Positions 25,980-34,574 of a stretch of DNA of 64,000 bases are shown piece by piece (within the stretch, counting starts at the first letter, position 1; each line of letters opens with the position of its first letter). Position numbers and translations under genes: made by a program. Source of the stretch: SMWN01 sp965221455. GTDB taxonomy: Bacteria > Pseudomonadota > Gammaproteobacteria > Eutrophobiales > Eutrophobiaceae. The stretch is taken from positions 1,612,001-1,676,000 of the forward strand of contig OZ244890.1 in NCBI GenBank assembly GCA_965221455.1, written 5' to 3'. The notes beneath the pieces were generated by a model, which was not told the origin of the DNA, searched no databases, and saw nothing but the letters and a program-made list of their open reading frames with translations.

Positions 25980-28067
25980 TTATGCTCCCTTGAATGTCAA
26001 TTTAATAACGGCACCTTGTGAAAACCCTTCCGGCAAATCCTCTTCTTGCCAATCCCCATGTGAAATACCACCTTCATGGGCAATCATCACCTGCTCTGTC
26101 AGATGCAAGCCTATCCCCATGCTGCTTTCATCCGTTCTGCCACTGATAAATGGACCTAAAGCGGCTTCAAAGTTGATGTTAAACCCTTTGCCATTGTCAG
26201 CAACGACGATATGCACAAATTCATTATCACGATACGCATTAAGCATGATTTTTTTGCGTTCAACCTTGTAATACTCAAGCCAGTAAATGGCATTATCAAA
26301 AAGATTGGTCAATATTCCCAGGATCAAGCCTTTTTTACCCATGATGTGTAAGTCAGGGGCTATTCGTTTCGAACATTCAATCTTATGATAGTCAAGGCGA
26401 TACTGTGAATTAAACAGAGCTTGTCGTATGAGGGCATCAACAGATAAGGAAGCGTTTCTTTTATCCAGCTTAATGGTATCTCTGTAAGCATCAATGCTAT
26501 TCTTAAGGTGCAAAAATACTTTCTCTATTTGTTGGAAATCTTTTGCCTGGATTGTTTTTCCTAAATGATCAATGATTTTATCAATTTCATGCACAATAAA
26601 AGTCAGATTCAACCCGGTATTTGATGCGGTGAGAAATATATCTTTTAACTGTGTGAATTCTTTTGAAAACTCAAACAGTCTGGATTGTATGCCTTTTTTT
26701 TCCGTATCACTGATTTCTAATCGACTGACTTGTGACGTAATTTCCTTAATTTTTGTGTCTATGTCAGCTTTATCGTATTCTTTCCCAAATAAAGGCGCCA
26801 TGTTGGCGCGGTCAATTTTCCGACAGTGCAAAACCATTTCCATGCAAAAATCCAATTGACGTTGCAGGCATGAAAAAGCATCGTTGTGGATAAAACCTTC
26901 CCTATTCGTCTTTTCAATTAAATCCTTACTGCCTTCTCTAACCAGTTCGATACTCGCCAATAATTGGTTGTACCCGATATTATCGCCAAGGCGTTTGGCT
27001 CTTTTTCTATCCAAATCAAGAATGTCGTTATCTTTACCTCCTTCACCATAGTTATAAATCCTCAAACCATTGCGATAGACGCGAATACCGCCGTTATCTT
27101 TCAGGTAGTTTTTGATATCCCTTGAGTAAGGATTTTTAAATAATCTGGCGAATTTTTCGTCAAAAATATAACCTTGAAACATCACCTCGCCTATTGCTGC
27201 ATAATTGTCTGGATCCGTTGGTTTTTTTTGTAAATTTATTATTAAATCTTTAACTTCAGCATCTTCTAACGACAATTTACGGTCAGGTATTTTATTGCTA
27301 TCAGGAGAAAAAAATTCATAGTGAAAATCTTTAATTTCATTTTGATCAAAAGTAATGCTGTAGCGAAAAAGCCCATGTTCAAGAATCTGTTTGGTATCCA
27401 ATAGTGTTTCATCTTCAAACAAACCGGTTTTTTTAATGAAGCTAATTTTAAAGTTATCCTGTATTGAATGCTGAAAGGGGGGTAATAGTTTTATTAAGTC
27501 CGCGTTTAAGGATTTAATATCCTTGTCTTTAAAATTTTCTTTTAAGTCTCTTATCGTAAGTTCCGTGCCTGTTTCGCCGTCAGTAAAAACCGATGGATTT
27601 TCTCTGCTTAAAATACTGATTGGAGGCAATTCATTTAGTTTTGTTGTATTTTCAAGCCGATTCCAGTCAATCTCAAAAATAACCTCAGGGTCTTGCGCTG
27701 TTTTTGAGATAACCTGTATTTTGTTTCCAAGCTTGTGCGCGCCTAACCTGCCCACTCCCTTTTCACCAATGGGTAAACGCTGATATTTAGCGGTTTTATT
27801 GTTGTGATGATTGTTTTGAGATTTTTGACTATTACCTACTACGAGCCAGCCTGTACAAACATCTTTTTCATTCATTCCGTGGCCGTTGTCCCTGATAATA
27901 ATTGTTTCCTCTCCAATAGTTAGAGAAACCGCATCCGCATCAGCATCGTAAGCATTTTTTATCAACTCTGAAATTGCAATTTTTTTATCATGGATCAATT
28001 CTTCTCCAAGAAACTTGATGAGTTTTGGAGAAAACTCGAAAGGGTAGTCATTATTAATTGAATTCAT
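25980..28067 (-). CDS. double-GHKL protein: MORC/Hsp90-like ATPase plus histidine-kinase half (module 1)
   Basis: 695 residues with two ATP-binding halves. N-terminal GHKL: ELIKNAYDADAD (34-45), RDNGHGM (59-65) and GEKGVGRLG (101-109), as in MORC/Hsp90-type ATPases. C-terminal half: a histidine-kinase-like helix FIVHEIDKII with candidate phospho-His 493, then NLFDNAIYW (588-596), ADNGKGF and GIGLHLTEQV. This joins a DNA-clamp-like ATPase to a sensor kinase. It overlaps the methyltransferase by ATGA, and the receiver gene follows 4 bases later, so the three are translationally coupled. The likely role is to sense a DNA state and phosphorylate the receiver; this is inference. Confidence 0.8.
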   Translation of the reverse strand: MNSINNDYPFEFSPKLIKFLGEELIHDKKIAISELIKNAYDADADAVSLTIGEETIIIRDNGHGMNEKDVCTGWLVVGNSQKSQNNHHNNKTAKYQRLPIGEKGVGRLGAHKLGNKIQVISKTAQDPEVIFEIDWNRLENTTKLNELPPISILSRENPSVFTDGETGTELTIRDLKENFKDKDIKSLNADLIKLLPPFQHSIQDNFKISFIKKTGLFEDETLLDTKQILEHGLFRYSITFDQNEIKDFHYEFFSPDSNKIPDRKLSLEDAEVKDLIINLQKKPTDPDNYAAIGEVMFQGYIFDEKFARLFKNPYSRDIKNYLKDNGGIRVYRNGLRIYNYGEGGKDNDILDLDRKRAKRLGDNIGYNQLLASIELVREGSKDLIEKTNREGFIHNDAFSCLQRQLDFCMEMVLHCRKIDRANMAPLFGKEYDKADIDTKIKEITSQVSRLEISDTEKKGIQSRLFEFSKEFTQLKDIFLTASNTGLNLTFIVHEIDKIIDHLGKTIQAKDFQQIEKVFLHLKNSIDAYRDTIKLDKRNASLSVDALIRQALFNSQYRLDYHKIECSKRIAPDLHIMGKKGLILGILTNLFDNAIYWLEYYKVERKKIMLNAYRDNEFVHIVVADNGKGFNINFEAALGPFISGRTDESSMGIGLHLTEQVMIAHEGGISHGDWQEEDLPEGFSQGAVIKLTFKGA

Positions 28068-29416
28068 TTTGTTAGAACCAAAATATACTCTTCGTGATAT
28101 GCAATCGTTTTATTCCTGGAATTCAGGGAAGTAAATTTTCCGGTCACTTTATCCCTGTAAGGGGCAATCATTTTATTGGTGTTGGCATTGCGTTTGATGA
28201 CTTGATCCTTTTTGAAGCCGATTGAAAGCAGTTGTTCACAGGCAACCTGCGCATTGAGGACAGGTACCTGCTTGAGCCTGGTATTGCCCACCACAATACA
28301 CGCCTTTTTTCCTTCTTTTAGCATGTGATACATCACCTCAAAAGATCGGTTCATTCTTGAGAAATAAGTATCAACTTTATTCGCGATTCCTGCGTCTTTT
28401 TGTCTCAACTGGCAAACAATTTCTTCTCCTATACTGCTGTTACAAATTTGATTATTTTTTATTCGAAGAGAGCTGCCAATAAACCTGCTTTTGAATGACC
28501 TGAAATCCTGCAAATATTTTTCCCAGCCTTTATATTTCTTTTGACCAAACCACAAGAAAGTTAATTCATGTAAATCTGCATATTCGTAAGAAGTCACATA
28601 AGGCGGTGAAGTCACAATAAGATCAACTTTGTTATACCTTTCAAGTTGGGTTTTAGCTTTCAGTTTAATGATATCCTGGAGATAGATTTTACTATCAAAT
28701 TTTAGCCGCTTGTGATGTTTTAGATGCTGATATAGTAAATCATTTTTTCTTATCATCTTTTTTAGATGTCGAGTAAAAACGCCGATTACACCCACCGGCG
28801 ACTTTTGCTTGTCTATGGTTGGTTTAATGCTTTTCATTAACCACCTTGAGCTGTTTTTCAGGCAGTGAGAAAAAGCGCAGAGAAAAAACCTTTGGATATC
28901 GGAGTCGCTTTCTTCCAGAATGGATTGATAAATGTGACTTAGCGTTGAATAATTTTCTTCCGAAAACCAGTACTGAATACGCTGATGGGTAACATTATAA
29001 TCATTTTGCACGGGTGCCCCGGACGCGATACGCTTATTTAGCCGAGCGCTGGCTTTGTTCAATTTTTCAGGAACAATTGCTGTGTTTTTTACTTTTGAAA
29101 TCAACTTTGCCACCGGGCTTATATCAAACCCCATGCCTCTCCTGCCGAGCAGTTTTGATTCCAGCAAAGTCGTTCCACATCCACCGAATGTGTCACACAC
29201 CAAATCGCCTTCTCTACTTTCGTTCTCTATTAGTTTGCGTGCTAGAGGACCGATGAATTTTGCCGGATAACGGTGGTAGTGATGAGAATAGGGTTCATAT
29301 TTTTTTGCTCCGTCTGCTTTTTTTGCAAATGACCAGTTTTCATCAAACTCAAGAGCGGCAAAATCTTTTTTTATTGAAGTTGACAATTCCACCCCCACCC
29401 TGGTCCCTTGTATCAT
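28064..29416 (-). CDS. amino-DNA-methyltransferase (module 1)
   Basis: 450 residues from ATG 29416. The SAM-binding motif LVCDTFGGCGTTLLE (TFGGCGTT at 76-83) comes before the catalytic LIVTSPPYVTS (TSPPY at 269-273). This marks an N4-cytosine or N6-adenine DNA methyltransferase; TSPPY is more frequent in N4 enzymes. The start overlaps the stop of a 20-codon leader ORF by ATGA. The frame remains open upstream to 29494, but that stretch is duplicated protease-gene sequence in another frame, so it is unlikely to be coding. It is followed by the GHKL and receiver genes. Confidence 0.85.
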   Translation of the reverse strand: MIQGTRVGVELSTSIKKDFAALEFDENWSFAKKADGAKKYEPYSHHYHRYPAKFIGPLARKLIENESREGDLVCDTFGGCGTTLLESKLLGRRGMGFDISPVAKLISKVKNTAIVPEKLNKASARLNKRIASGAPVQNDYNVTHQRIQYWFSEENYSTLSHIYQSILEESDSDIQRFFLCAFSHCLKNSSRWLMKSIKPTIDKQKSPVGVIGVFTRHLKKMIRKNDLLYQHLKHHKRLKFDSKIYLQDIIKLKAKTQLERYNKVDLIVTSPPYVTSYEYADLHELTFLWFGQKKYKGWEKYLQDFRSFKSRFIGSSLRIKNNQICNSSIGEEIVCQLRQKDAGIANKVDTYFSRMNRSFEVMYHMLKEGKKACIVVGNTRLKQVPVLNAQVACEQLLSIGFKKDQVIKRNANTNKMIAPYRDKVTGKFTSLNSRNKTIAYHEEYILVLTK

Positions 29417-29475
29417 TCCGCCAGTGTCTGAGTATATCCCGGTTCCAGTGGCAGTTCTTTGCTTATTTGCCCCAT
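29413..29475 (-). pseudogene. 20-codon leader ORF: duplicated 5' end of the ImmA/IrrE protease gene
   Basis: Begins MGQISKELPL, identical to the protease gene at 24888, then diverges and stops at TGA overlapping the methyltransferase ATG (ATGA). It is a truncated copy of the protease gene start, brought in with its upstream sequence (R3). It may now act as a translated leader that couples ribosomes to the methyltransferase. Confidence 0.7.
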
Positions 29476-29545
29476 GGCGCGAATTGTAAAGCAAATTCCA
29501 GCGGGGGATAAGGAGATTGGCTTAAGGCAACCCATCCGGCACATT
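29413..29545. repeat. defence-operon upstream repeat, copy R3
   Basis: Homologous to the start of the protease gene and its upstream region (24837-24965): shared CAGTGGCAGTTCTTTGC, CCATGGCGCGAATTGTA and CAACCCATCCGGCACATTCT-like stretches with a few changes. It places the same 5' region upstream of the methyltransferase operon that stands upstream of the protease operon. Confidence 0.8.
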
Positions 29546-29679
29546 CTTTGTCAGTATCCTGTCCGGGTTCCTGCTGCTCGTGGGTGGTTTTCAGGGGACC
29601 ATCCATCTTCAGGATCGTCAATCTTGTTACGTGTATGACTTGTTAAATTCCTCTTGTGTTGTCTAAGCTGTATCTATAT

Positions 29680-29698
29680 GATAATTGTTCTCATTAAC
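29680..29698. promoter_or_regulatory. Fur box upstream of the iron-uptake pair
   Basis: GATAATTGTTCTCATTAAC matches the 19-bp Fur consensus at about 14 positions and lies 22 bases before the cupredoxin-like start. Iron-bound Fur would repress the two genes that follow. Confidence 0.75.
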
Positions 29699-29720
29699 AT
29701 TTAGATAACAGAGGACTGAA

Positions 29721-30041
29721 ATGAGATCTTTGGTTTTTATATTATTCATCGGCTTTTCAAGTTGGGTTGCTGCTGAAAGGCCGGTATACGAGGTGTCCAT
29801 TCAGGATCACCGTTTTCTGCCTGACACCGTTGAGATACCGGCGGGTACCAGGATTAAACTATTGGTTAAGAATCTGGATCCTACACCTGAAGAGTTTGAA
29901 AGCCATGAGCTAAACCGGGAAAAAATTATACCCGGTAACAGTGAGGCGAAAATATTTCTCGGTCCTCTTGACCCTGGTGAGTACAGCTTTTTCGGTGAAT
30001 TCAATGAAGCCACCGCCCAGGGCAAAATTATTGTCAAGTGA
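29721..30041 (+). CDS. periplasmic cupredoxin-like protein, iron-uptake accessory
   Basis: 106 residues with a signal peptide (hydrophobic LVFILFIGFSSWVAA, cleavage near A18-E19). The mature part is a small beta-barrel of the cupredoxin_1 type found in EfeO and FTR1-linked proteins: VSIQDHRFLPDTVEIPAGT, and PLDPGEYSFFGEFN. The usual copper-binding Cys is absent, so it is probably not a blue copper protein. It sits directly upstream of the FTR1 permease and behind a Fur box, so a role in presenting iron to the permease is likely. Confidence 0.8.
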   Translation: MRSLVFILFIGFSSWVAAERPVYEVSIQDHRFLPDTVEIPAGTRIKLLVKNLDPTPEEFESHELNREKIIPGNSEAKIFLGPLDPGEYSFFGEFNEATAQGKIIVK

Positions 30042-30054
30042 AGGCTATGTCAGC

Positions 30055-30903
30055 ATGCTAGGTTCAGCCGTTATCGTATTTCGTGAAGTGCTTGAGGCGG
30101 CGCTGGTGATCACCATTTTGCTTGCAGCCACACGCGGGCTTATCGGGCGTAATCGTTGGATCGGTGGTGGGGTTGTAGTGGGTATTATCGGCGCGATCAT
30201 CGTTGCTTTGTTTGCCGGTAGTATTGCCGATGCTTTTGAGGGTATTGGTCAGGAGTTATTTAATGCGGGCGCACTTTTTTGTGCTGTACTCATGTTGGCC
30301 TGGCATAACATCTGGATGTCCAGTCATGCACGCGAATTGGCGGCCAACCTCAAACGTGTTGGTAAGGATGTGTTCGCCGGTGACTTACCGTTTTATTTTC
30401 TTTCCGCTGCAGCGGGTCTTGCCGTCTTGCGTGAAGGTTCGGAAATTGTTTTGTTTCTTTATGGTATTTCTGCCGGTGGCGGGAGCGCGATGCAAATGAT
30501 GATGGGTAGTGCTCTCGGTCTCGCAGGCGGAATGGTTGTCGGTTTTTTACTTTACACAGGTTTGTTACGGATACCCACTGCGCTGATGTTTAGTGTAACC
30601 GGTTGGTTAATTCTCCTGCTTGCTGCCGGTATGGCGGCGACTGCCTCGGGTTATCTAAGTCAAGCAGGCTTATTGCCGAGTTTGAAGCCTTTGTGGGACA
30701 CGTCTGAATTTTTATCAGAGCGCTCCGTCTTCGGACAATTATTACATATCGTGATTGGTTACCAGGCACGCCCGACGATGATAGATATGTATTTTTATTT
30801 TGGAACGTTGATACTGATAGGCGGCGGGATGTACCTGGTAGGCAGAAAGAGAAACGGATTGTCTGTCAGCAGCGCTCGGACAGTGACAAGCAGCAGTGAG
30901 TGA
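30055..30903 (+). CDS. FTR1-family high-affinity iron permease
   Basis: About 282 residues with seven hydrophobic helices. Two RExxE iron-binding motifs are present: REVLE at residues 10-14 and REGSE at 126-130. The family moves ferric iron across the inner membrane. ATG 30055 was chosen because family members begin close to the first RExxE motif and GAAGG lies upstream; an earlier in-frame ATG at 29941 would run through the cupredoxin-like gene. It is co-transcribed with that gene under the Fur box. Confidence 0.9.
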   Translation: MLGSAVIVFREVLEAALVITILLAATRGLIGRNRWIGGGVVVGIIGAIIVALFAGSIADAFEGIGQELFNAGALFCAVLMLAWHNIWMSSHARELAANLKRVGKDVFAGDLPFYFLSAAAGLAVLREGSEIVLFLYGISAGGGSAMQMMMGSALGLAGGMVVGFLLYTGLLRIPTALMFSVTGWLILLLAAGMAATASGYLSQAGLLPSLKPLWDTSEFLSERSVFGQLLHIVIGYQARPTMIDMYFYFGTLILIGGGMYLVGRKRNGLSVSSARTVTSSSE

Positions 30904-31058
30904 ATTTGCATTACTCGTTAGAGGTTTCTGTTAATGGGATTTTTCCGGCAGGATGTTGCGCCACTGAAGCGCTTTCTGTTAATTGAATTACTCCCCGCTA
31001 AAAGGGGCCGACGGAAATAACTACAGAGCTGTTCTGACGATGTTTTCTCAAAACAGAT

Positions 31059-31658
31059 TCAACCCGGCGGCGGTTCATATTCACTTGTGACGCCCTCAAT
31101 GGTGTTTTGGATGTGTTGTAGTCGATTGATGACATCATCTATTTCCAGTAGTTCCTGTCTTTCTTCCGGAACCAGGGGCAGCACTTCAGACAATCGATAG
31201 CCGACCCAGGCTGCATTTTCGTACAGTGCATGTTCTGATTGATATGATAATTCAAACTTTTGAGCTATTCGGCGTAACAAATCAGACAACAATTGATACT
31301 GTCCCGGAAGTTCTTCATCGTCGTCGTCTTCAATTAATCGCACATCGCCTTCGGCGAAGTGGTTGGCCCGCTCTCTTTTCTCCAGCAAACGAAATCTTTC
31401 ATGCCCTTCCACAACAATCTCCAGTAAACCATCTTCACGTTTATCCCAATCTATAATTTTGGCTGTGGTGCCGATTTCACAACACTTGGTAGAACTGGCG
31501 ATTTCATGGTCGAAACTAATCAGGCATATTCCAAAGTTTTTTTCATTACGTAAACATTCACTCACCAAATCCAGATAACGTGGCTCAAATATTTTTAACG
31601 GCAGTACACCGCCGGGAAAGAGTACCGTGTTCAGGGGAAATAAGGGAATTGTCATCAT
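31059..31658 (-). CDS. LON N-terminal (substrate-binding) domain protein
   Basis: 199 residues. IPLFPLNTVLFPGGVLPLKI and EPRYLDLVSECL are the typical start of the Lon N-domain (PUA-like), with GRE/GHERFRLLE later. It lacks the AAA+ and protease parts of Lon, so it is a stand-alone domain protein. These are widespread, and the function is unclear. It lies 3 bases downstream of mpl and is probably in the same operon. Confidence 0.9.
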   Translation of the reverse strand: MMTIPLFPLNTVLFPGGVLPLKIFEPRYLDLVSECLRNEKNFGICLISFDHEIASSTKCCEIGTTAKIIDWDKREDGLLEIVVEGHERFRLLEKRERANHFAEGDVRLIEDDDDEELPGQYQLLSDLLRRIAQKFELSYQSEHALYENAAWVGYRLSEVLPLVPEERQELLEIDDVINRLQHIQNTIEGVTSEYEPPPG

Positions 31659-31661
31659 CGT

Positions 31662-33023
31662 CTATAAATTCTCGATTAACTTTTGGTGTAGCCCTGAGAA
31701 ACTTCCATTACTCATAACGAGGATATTATCGCCTGCCTTTGCAAGTTTGGCGACCGCGATGACAATATCATCGACGCTGTGCATGATTCTGGCTTTGTCG
31801 CCCAGAGATGCCACTGCCTTAGATATGTCCCAGTCCATATTTTCCGCTGCATATAAGTGAACCTGATCAGCTTCCATAAATGCCTCCGCCAATGTTGCTT
31901 TATGTATCCCTTGCTTCATGGTGTTTGAACGGGGTTCCATAATAGCAATAATACGCTGGCTTTTAACTTTCTGCCGTAGTGCCTTCAAGGTTGCCTGAAT
32001 TGCCGTTGGATGATGCGCAAAATCATCATACACAGTGATTTGATTCACTTCAGCCAGGCGTTCCAAACGACGCTTGACATTCCTCAGCGTTTGCAATGCT
32101 TGACAGGCTTGTGCGGGTTCAACCCCGACATGATTTGCAGCGGCGATAGCAGCAAGTGCATTTTCCGCATTAAATTGACCGATAAGTTCCCAGCTGATTT
32201 TGCCTGCGATCCTGGCATGATGAAGCACGTTAAACTGACTAAAATCATCTGACAAGGGATCCAGGCCCCAATCCGGAACCTTATTGTCGATATGCGCTCC
32301 AAAATATTGGAGCGCCGACCAACACCCCATACCGAGAACCCGTGATACTTGTGTGTCCCCCTGTTTCGCGATAATCAAGCCATTTTCAGGAACAATCCTG
32401 ATCATATGATGGAATTCACGTCTGATAGATGCAATATCGGCGAAGATATCTGCATGATCATACTCGATATTATTTATCACCAGGGTATTTGGGTGATAAT
32501 GAATGAACTTGGAGCGTTTATCAAAGAATGCGGTGTCATATTCATCCGCCTCAATGACGAAATAATCGCTCTCTCCCAATCTGGCGGATACACCAAAATT
32601 TTGAGGTACCCCACCAACAAGGAACCCGGGTTTCAGACCTGCGGACTCCAGTATCCAACATAGCATTCCCGTGGTGGTGGTTTTGCCATGCGTCCCCGAA
32701 ACTGCCAGTACATGATTCGATTTAAGTAAGTGCTCACTTACCCATTGAGGTCCTGATATATAAGGTAGATTATGATTAAGGATAAACTCGACCACCGGAT
32801 TACCACGACTCATCACATTACCGATAATCACGAGATCAGGGGTGGGCTGAAGATGTGTCGGCGCATAACCATTCATCAACTGGATGCCTTGTTCCTCTAA
32901 TTGGGTACTCATCGGCGGATAAACATTGCTGTCAGATCCACTGACTTCATGACCCAGGGCTTTGGCAAGCAGCGCGATTCCGCCCATGAAGGTACCGCAG
33001 ATACCTAAAATATGGATCCTCAT
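31662..33023 (-). CDS. mpl: UDP-N-acetylmuramate:L-alanyl-gamma-D-glutamyl-meso-DAP ligase
   Basis: Recycles murein tripeptide by ligating it to UDP-MurNAc. The 453-residue protein starts MRIHILGICGTFMGGIALLA (Rossmann-like UDP-binding part) and carries the Mur-ligase ATP loop AVSGTHGKTTTT near residue 110. IEADEYDTAFFD is the metal-binding motif II, and the NVKRRLERL and FAHHP motifs belong to the C-terminal domain. It overlaps the upstream membrane protein gene by ATGA. Confidence 0.94.
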   Translation of the reverse strand: MRIHILGICGTFMGGIALLAKALGHEVSGSDSNVYPPMSTQLEEQGIQLMNGYAPTHLQPTPDLVIIGNVMSRGNPVVEFILNHNLPYISGPQWVSEHLLKSNHVLAVSGTHGKTTTTGMLCWILESAGLKPGFLVGGVPQNFGVSARLGESDYFVIEADEYDTAFFDKRSKFIHYHPNTLVINNIEYDHADIFADIASIRREFHHMIRIVPENGLIIAKQGDTQVSRVLGMGCWSALQYFGAHIDNKVPDWGLDPLSDDFSQFNVLHHARIAGKISWELIGQFNAENALAAIAAANHVGVEPAQACQALQTLRNVKRRLERLAEVNQITVYDDFAHHPTAIQATLKALRQKVKSQRIIAIMEPRSNTMKQGIHKATLAEAFMEADQVHLYAAENMDWDISKAVASLGDKARIMHSVDDIVIAVAKLAKAGDNILVMSNGSFSGLHQKLIENL

Positions 33024-33559
33024 CCGGGGTTTGTTTCCGGGAATACCATGGCAACCAATAATGAACTCATGCAGACGTAGAGAATCGCGATAATGATACC
33101 CACTCCCATTGATGTTGAAATTGCATGCCGTACGATGTGTGCCAGAATAGCAATATTCCAGATCACCATCACCAGAAATAACGAAATAATAATTTGTTGT
33201 GTCAGGCCTTCGTGGTGATTCTGGACGCCGCCGTAAACCAGTGGAAATACGAGAATTCCCAAAATCACACCCGTGCCGAACAATGCCGTCATGGCCTGGC
33301 CCAAACGCTCAATGTGATGATGCTGCTTGAGAATTAACGATGTCACCAGCAGCAGAAATCCCACGTCAAGCAAGCTTACCAGCAAGGCATCGGTAAAGGG
33401 TCTGGTTTGCACGGTAAGTAATACATCAGTGAGCGTGTACAAGATCAGACACAAAGTTAGAAGGACGCTGGATTCAGGTAAATCCTGCGGACCCTTCCGT
33501 AGCAGGCAGATATCAAGAAATGCTTTCGCCAGCGTACCTAAATCAGCAAACATAATCAT
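33020..33559 (-). CDS. multi-pass membrane protein of unknown function
   Basis: 179 residues with about five hydrophobic segments (roughly 28-48, 56-77, 87-108, 122-142 and 152-172). The overall layout recalls Yip1/YIF1-type small membrane proteins, but I cannot assign a family with confidence. The stop overlaps the mpl start (ATGA), so it is translated with mpl. Confidence 0.7.
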   Translation of the reverse strand: MIMFADLGTLAKAFLDICLLRKGPQDLPESSVLLTLCLILYTLTDVLLTVQTRPFTDALLVSLLDVGFLLLVTSLILKQHHHIERLGQAMTALFGTGVILGILVFPLVYGGVQNHHEGLTQQIIISLFLVMVIWNIAILAHIVRHAISTSMGVGIIIAILYVCMSSLLVAMVFPETNPG

Positions 33560-33604
33560 CTGCCAAATAATTTTTTTTGACTGGTAATTTCAAAAACTCT
33601 TTAT

Positions 33605-34171
33605 CTAGGGCAATTCAGTCGTGAATTGTACGTATGGTTTTCGCGTCATTTTCGGTATCTCTTCGGCGTAGCCGTACCAGAACAAGCCGACAACCGTTTC
33701 CAGTTCGGGATTAATCCACAAAAGATCATAAAAACGTTTGTCGCGAATGACTTTGCCCGTCGACCATTTAACACCAATGTCTTGATTCCATAGTGTTAAC
33801 AGCAGATTTTGTATTACACAACAACAGGCCGCATAGTCTTCCTGGTTTCCAATCGGATCATCTGATTTGGCACTGGTCATCACAAACCAACCAGGCATCT
33901 TTCTCCACCGTCTTGCTTTTGCATCAGCCGCATCGCCGCCTTGATCCTCTCTGGTAATATCTGCGTTGAGTTCAATCACGGCATTTATCGTTTCCTTACC
34001 CAGTAGATAAAAATGCCATGGTTCAGTTTGATGATGGTTTGGTGCCCATTTTGCGAGATCGATGGCTTCTTTAAGTTTGTCCAGCGGTTGCGGATCTTCT
34101 TTAAATTGATGAATCGTACGACGCCCGGAGATCAATTCAGTGAGACTTGAGCTGTTTATTTCTTCTGACAT
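33605..34171 (-). CDS. nitroreductase family protein
   Basis: 188-residue FMN-dependent NAD(P)H oxidoreductase. The RRTIHQFKEDP (FMN phosphate binding) start, APNHHQTEPWHFY, and the C-terminal VGLFWYGYAEE are typical. The in vivo substrate is unknown; it resembles the small YdjA-like branch. It has a short gap to the membrane protein gene and may be in the same operon. Confidence 0.88.
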   Translation of the reverse strand: MSEEINSSSLTELISGRRTIHQFKEDPQPLDKLKEAIDLAKWAPNHHQTEPWHFYLLGKETINAVIELNADITREDQGGDAADAKARRWRKMPGWFVMTSAKSDDPIGNQEDYAACCCVIQNLLLTLWNQDIGVKWSTGKVIRDKRFYDLLWINPELETVVGLFWYGYAEEIPKMTRKPYVQFTTELP

Positions 34172-34493
34172 AAGTTTTACCTGATAAAAAATGACTTATC
34201 TCATTCATATTTTATTATTTGCAATACATAGCCTGCAGTCGGATCATATTCTTTTTTTTTATCGTTGACTCAATTATTGATTATCCACGCAATAGATGCA
34301 GCCAGCGGACATGATATGAAACTTGTCTGTAAAAAATACTTGACTTAACTATTGACTGAAAGCTCATTATCAATATCCAGACACATCTCATCGCGTAATC
34401 CGCATGATCACGGAAATGGCCGTACTCCCTGAATTTCAATGATAAAATGGCTACTCACAGGCGTAAATTTTTTTGATTGACCATGGAAAAGTC
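34172..34493. other. 322-bp gap, no gene recognised
   Basis: AT-rich intergenic DNA between the divergent nitroreductase and bioA genes, expected to contain both promoters. No clear ORF, hairpin or repeat was seen. A BirA-type operator (TTGTAAACC-like half sites) was looked for and not recognised. Confidence 0.5.
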
Positions 34494-34574
34494 ATGACTT
34501 CTCCAGGAAAATCCATTATCTGCACTGCCGTTCTTGCCGAAAATGCGCTGGCGGAGGCAAATAAAAAATCATGA
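34494..34574 (+). CDS. 26-codon upstream ORF overlapping bioA
   Basis: Starts MTSPGKSIICTAVLAENALA and stops at TGA that overlaps the bioA ATG (ATGA). A four-codon ORF just before it (ATG at 34483) also overlaps its start by ATGA. Its GCGGAGG stretch acts as the ribosome site for bioA, 13 bases from the start. It could be a coupling leader or chance; no homologue is known to me. Confidence 0.35.
   Translation: MTSPGKSIICTAVLAENALAEANKKS

Noticed and set aside
29417..29494. N-terminal extension of the module 1 methyltransferase to 29494
   Set aside because: The extra 26 codons run through duplicated protease-gene DNA in a different frame, and ATG 29416 with an ATGA overlap is the better start.
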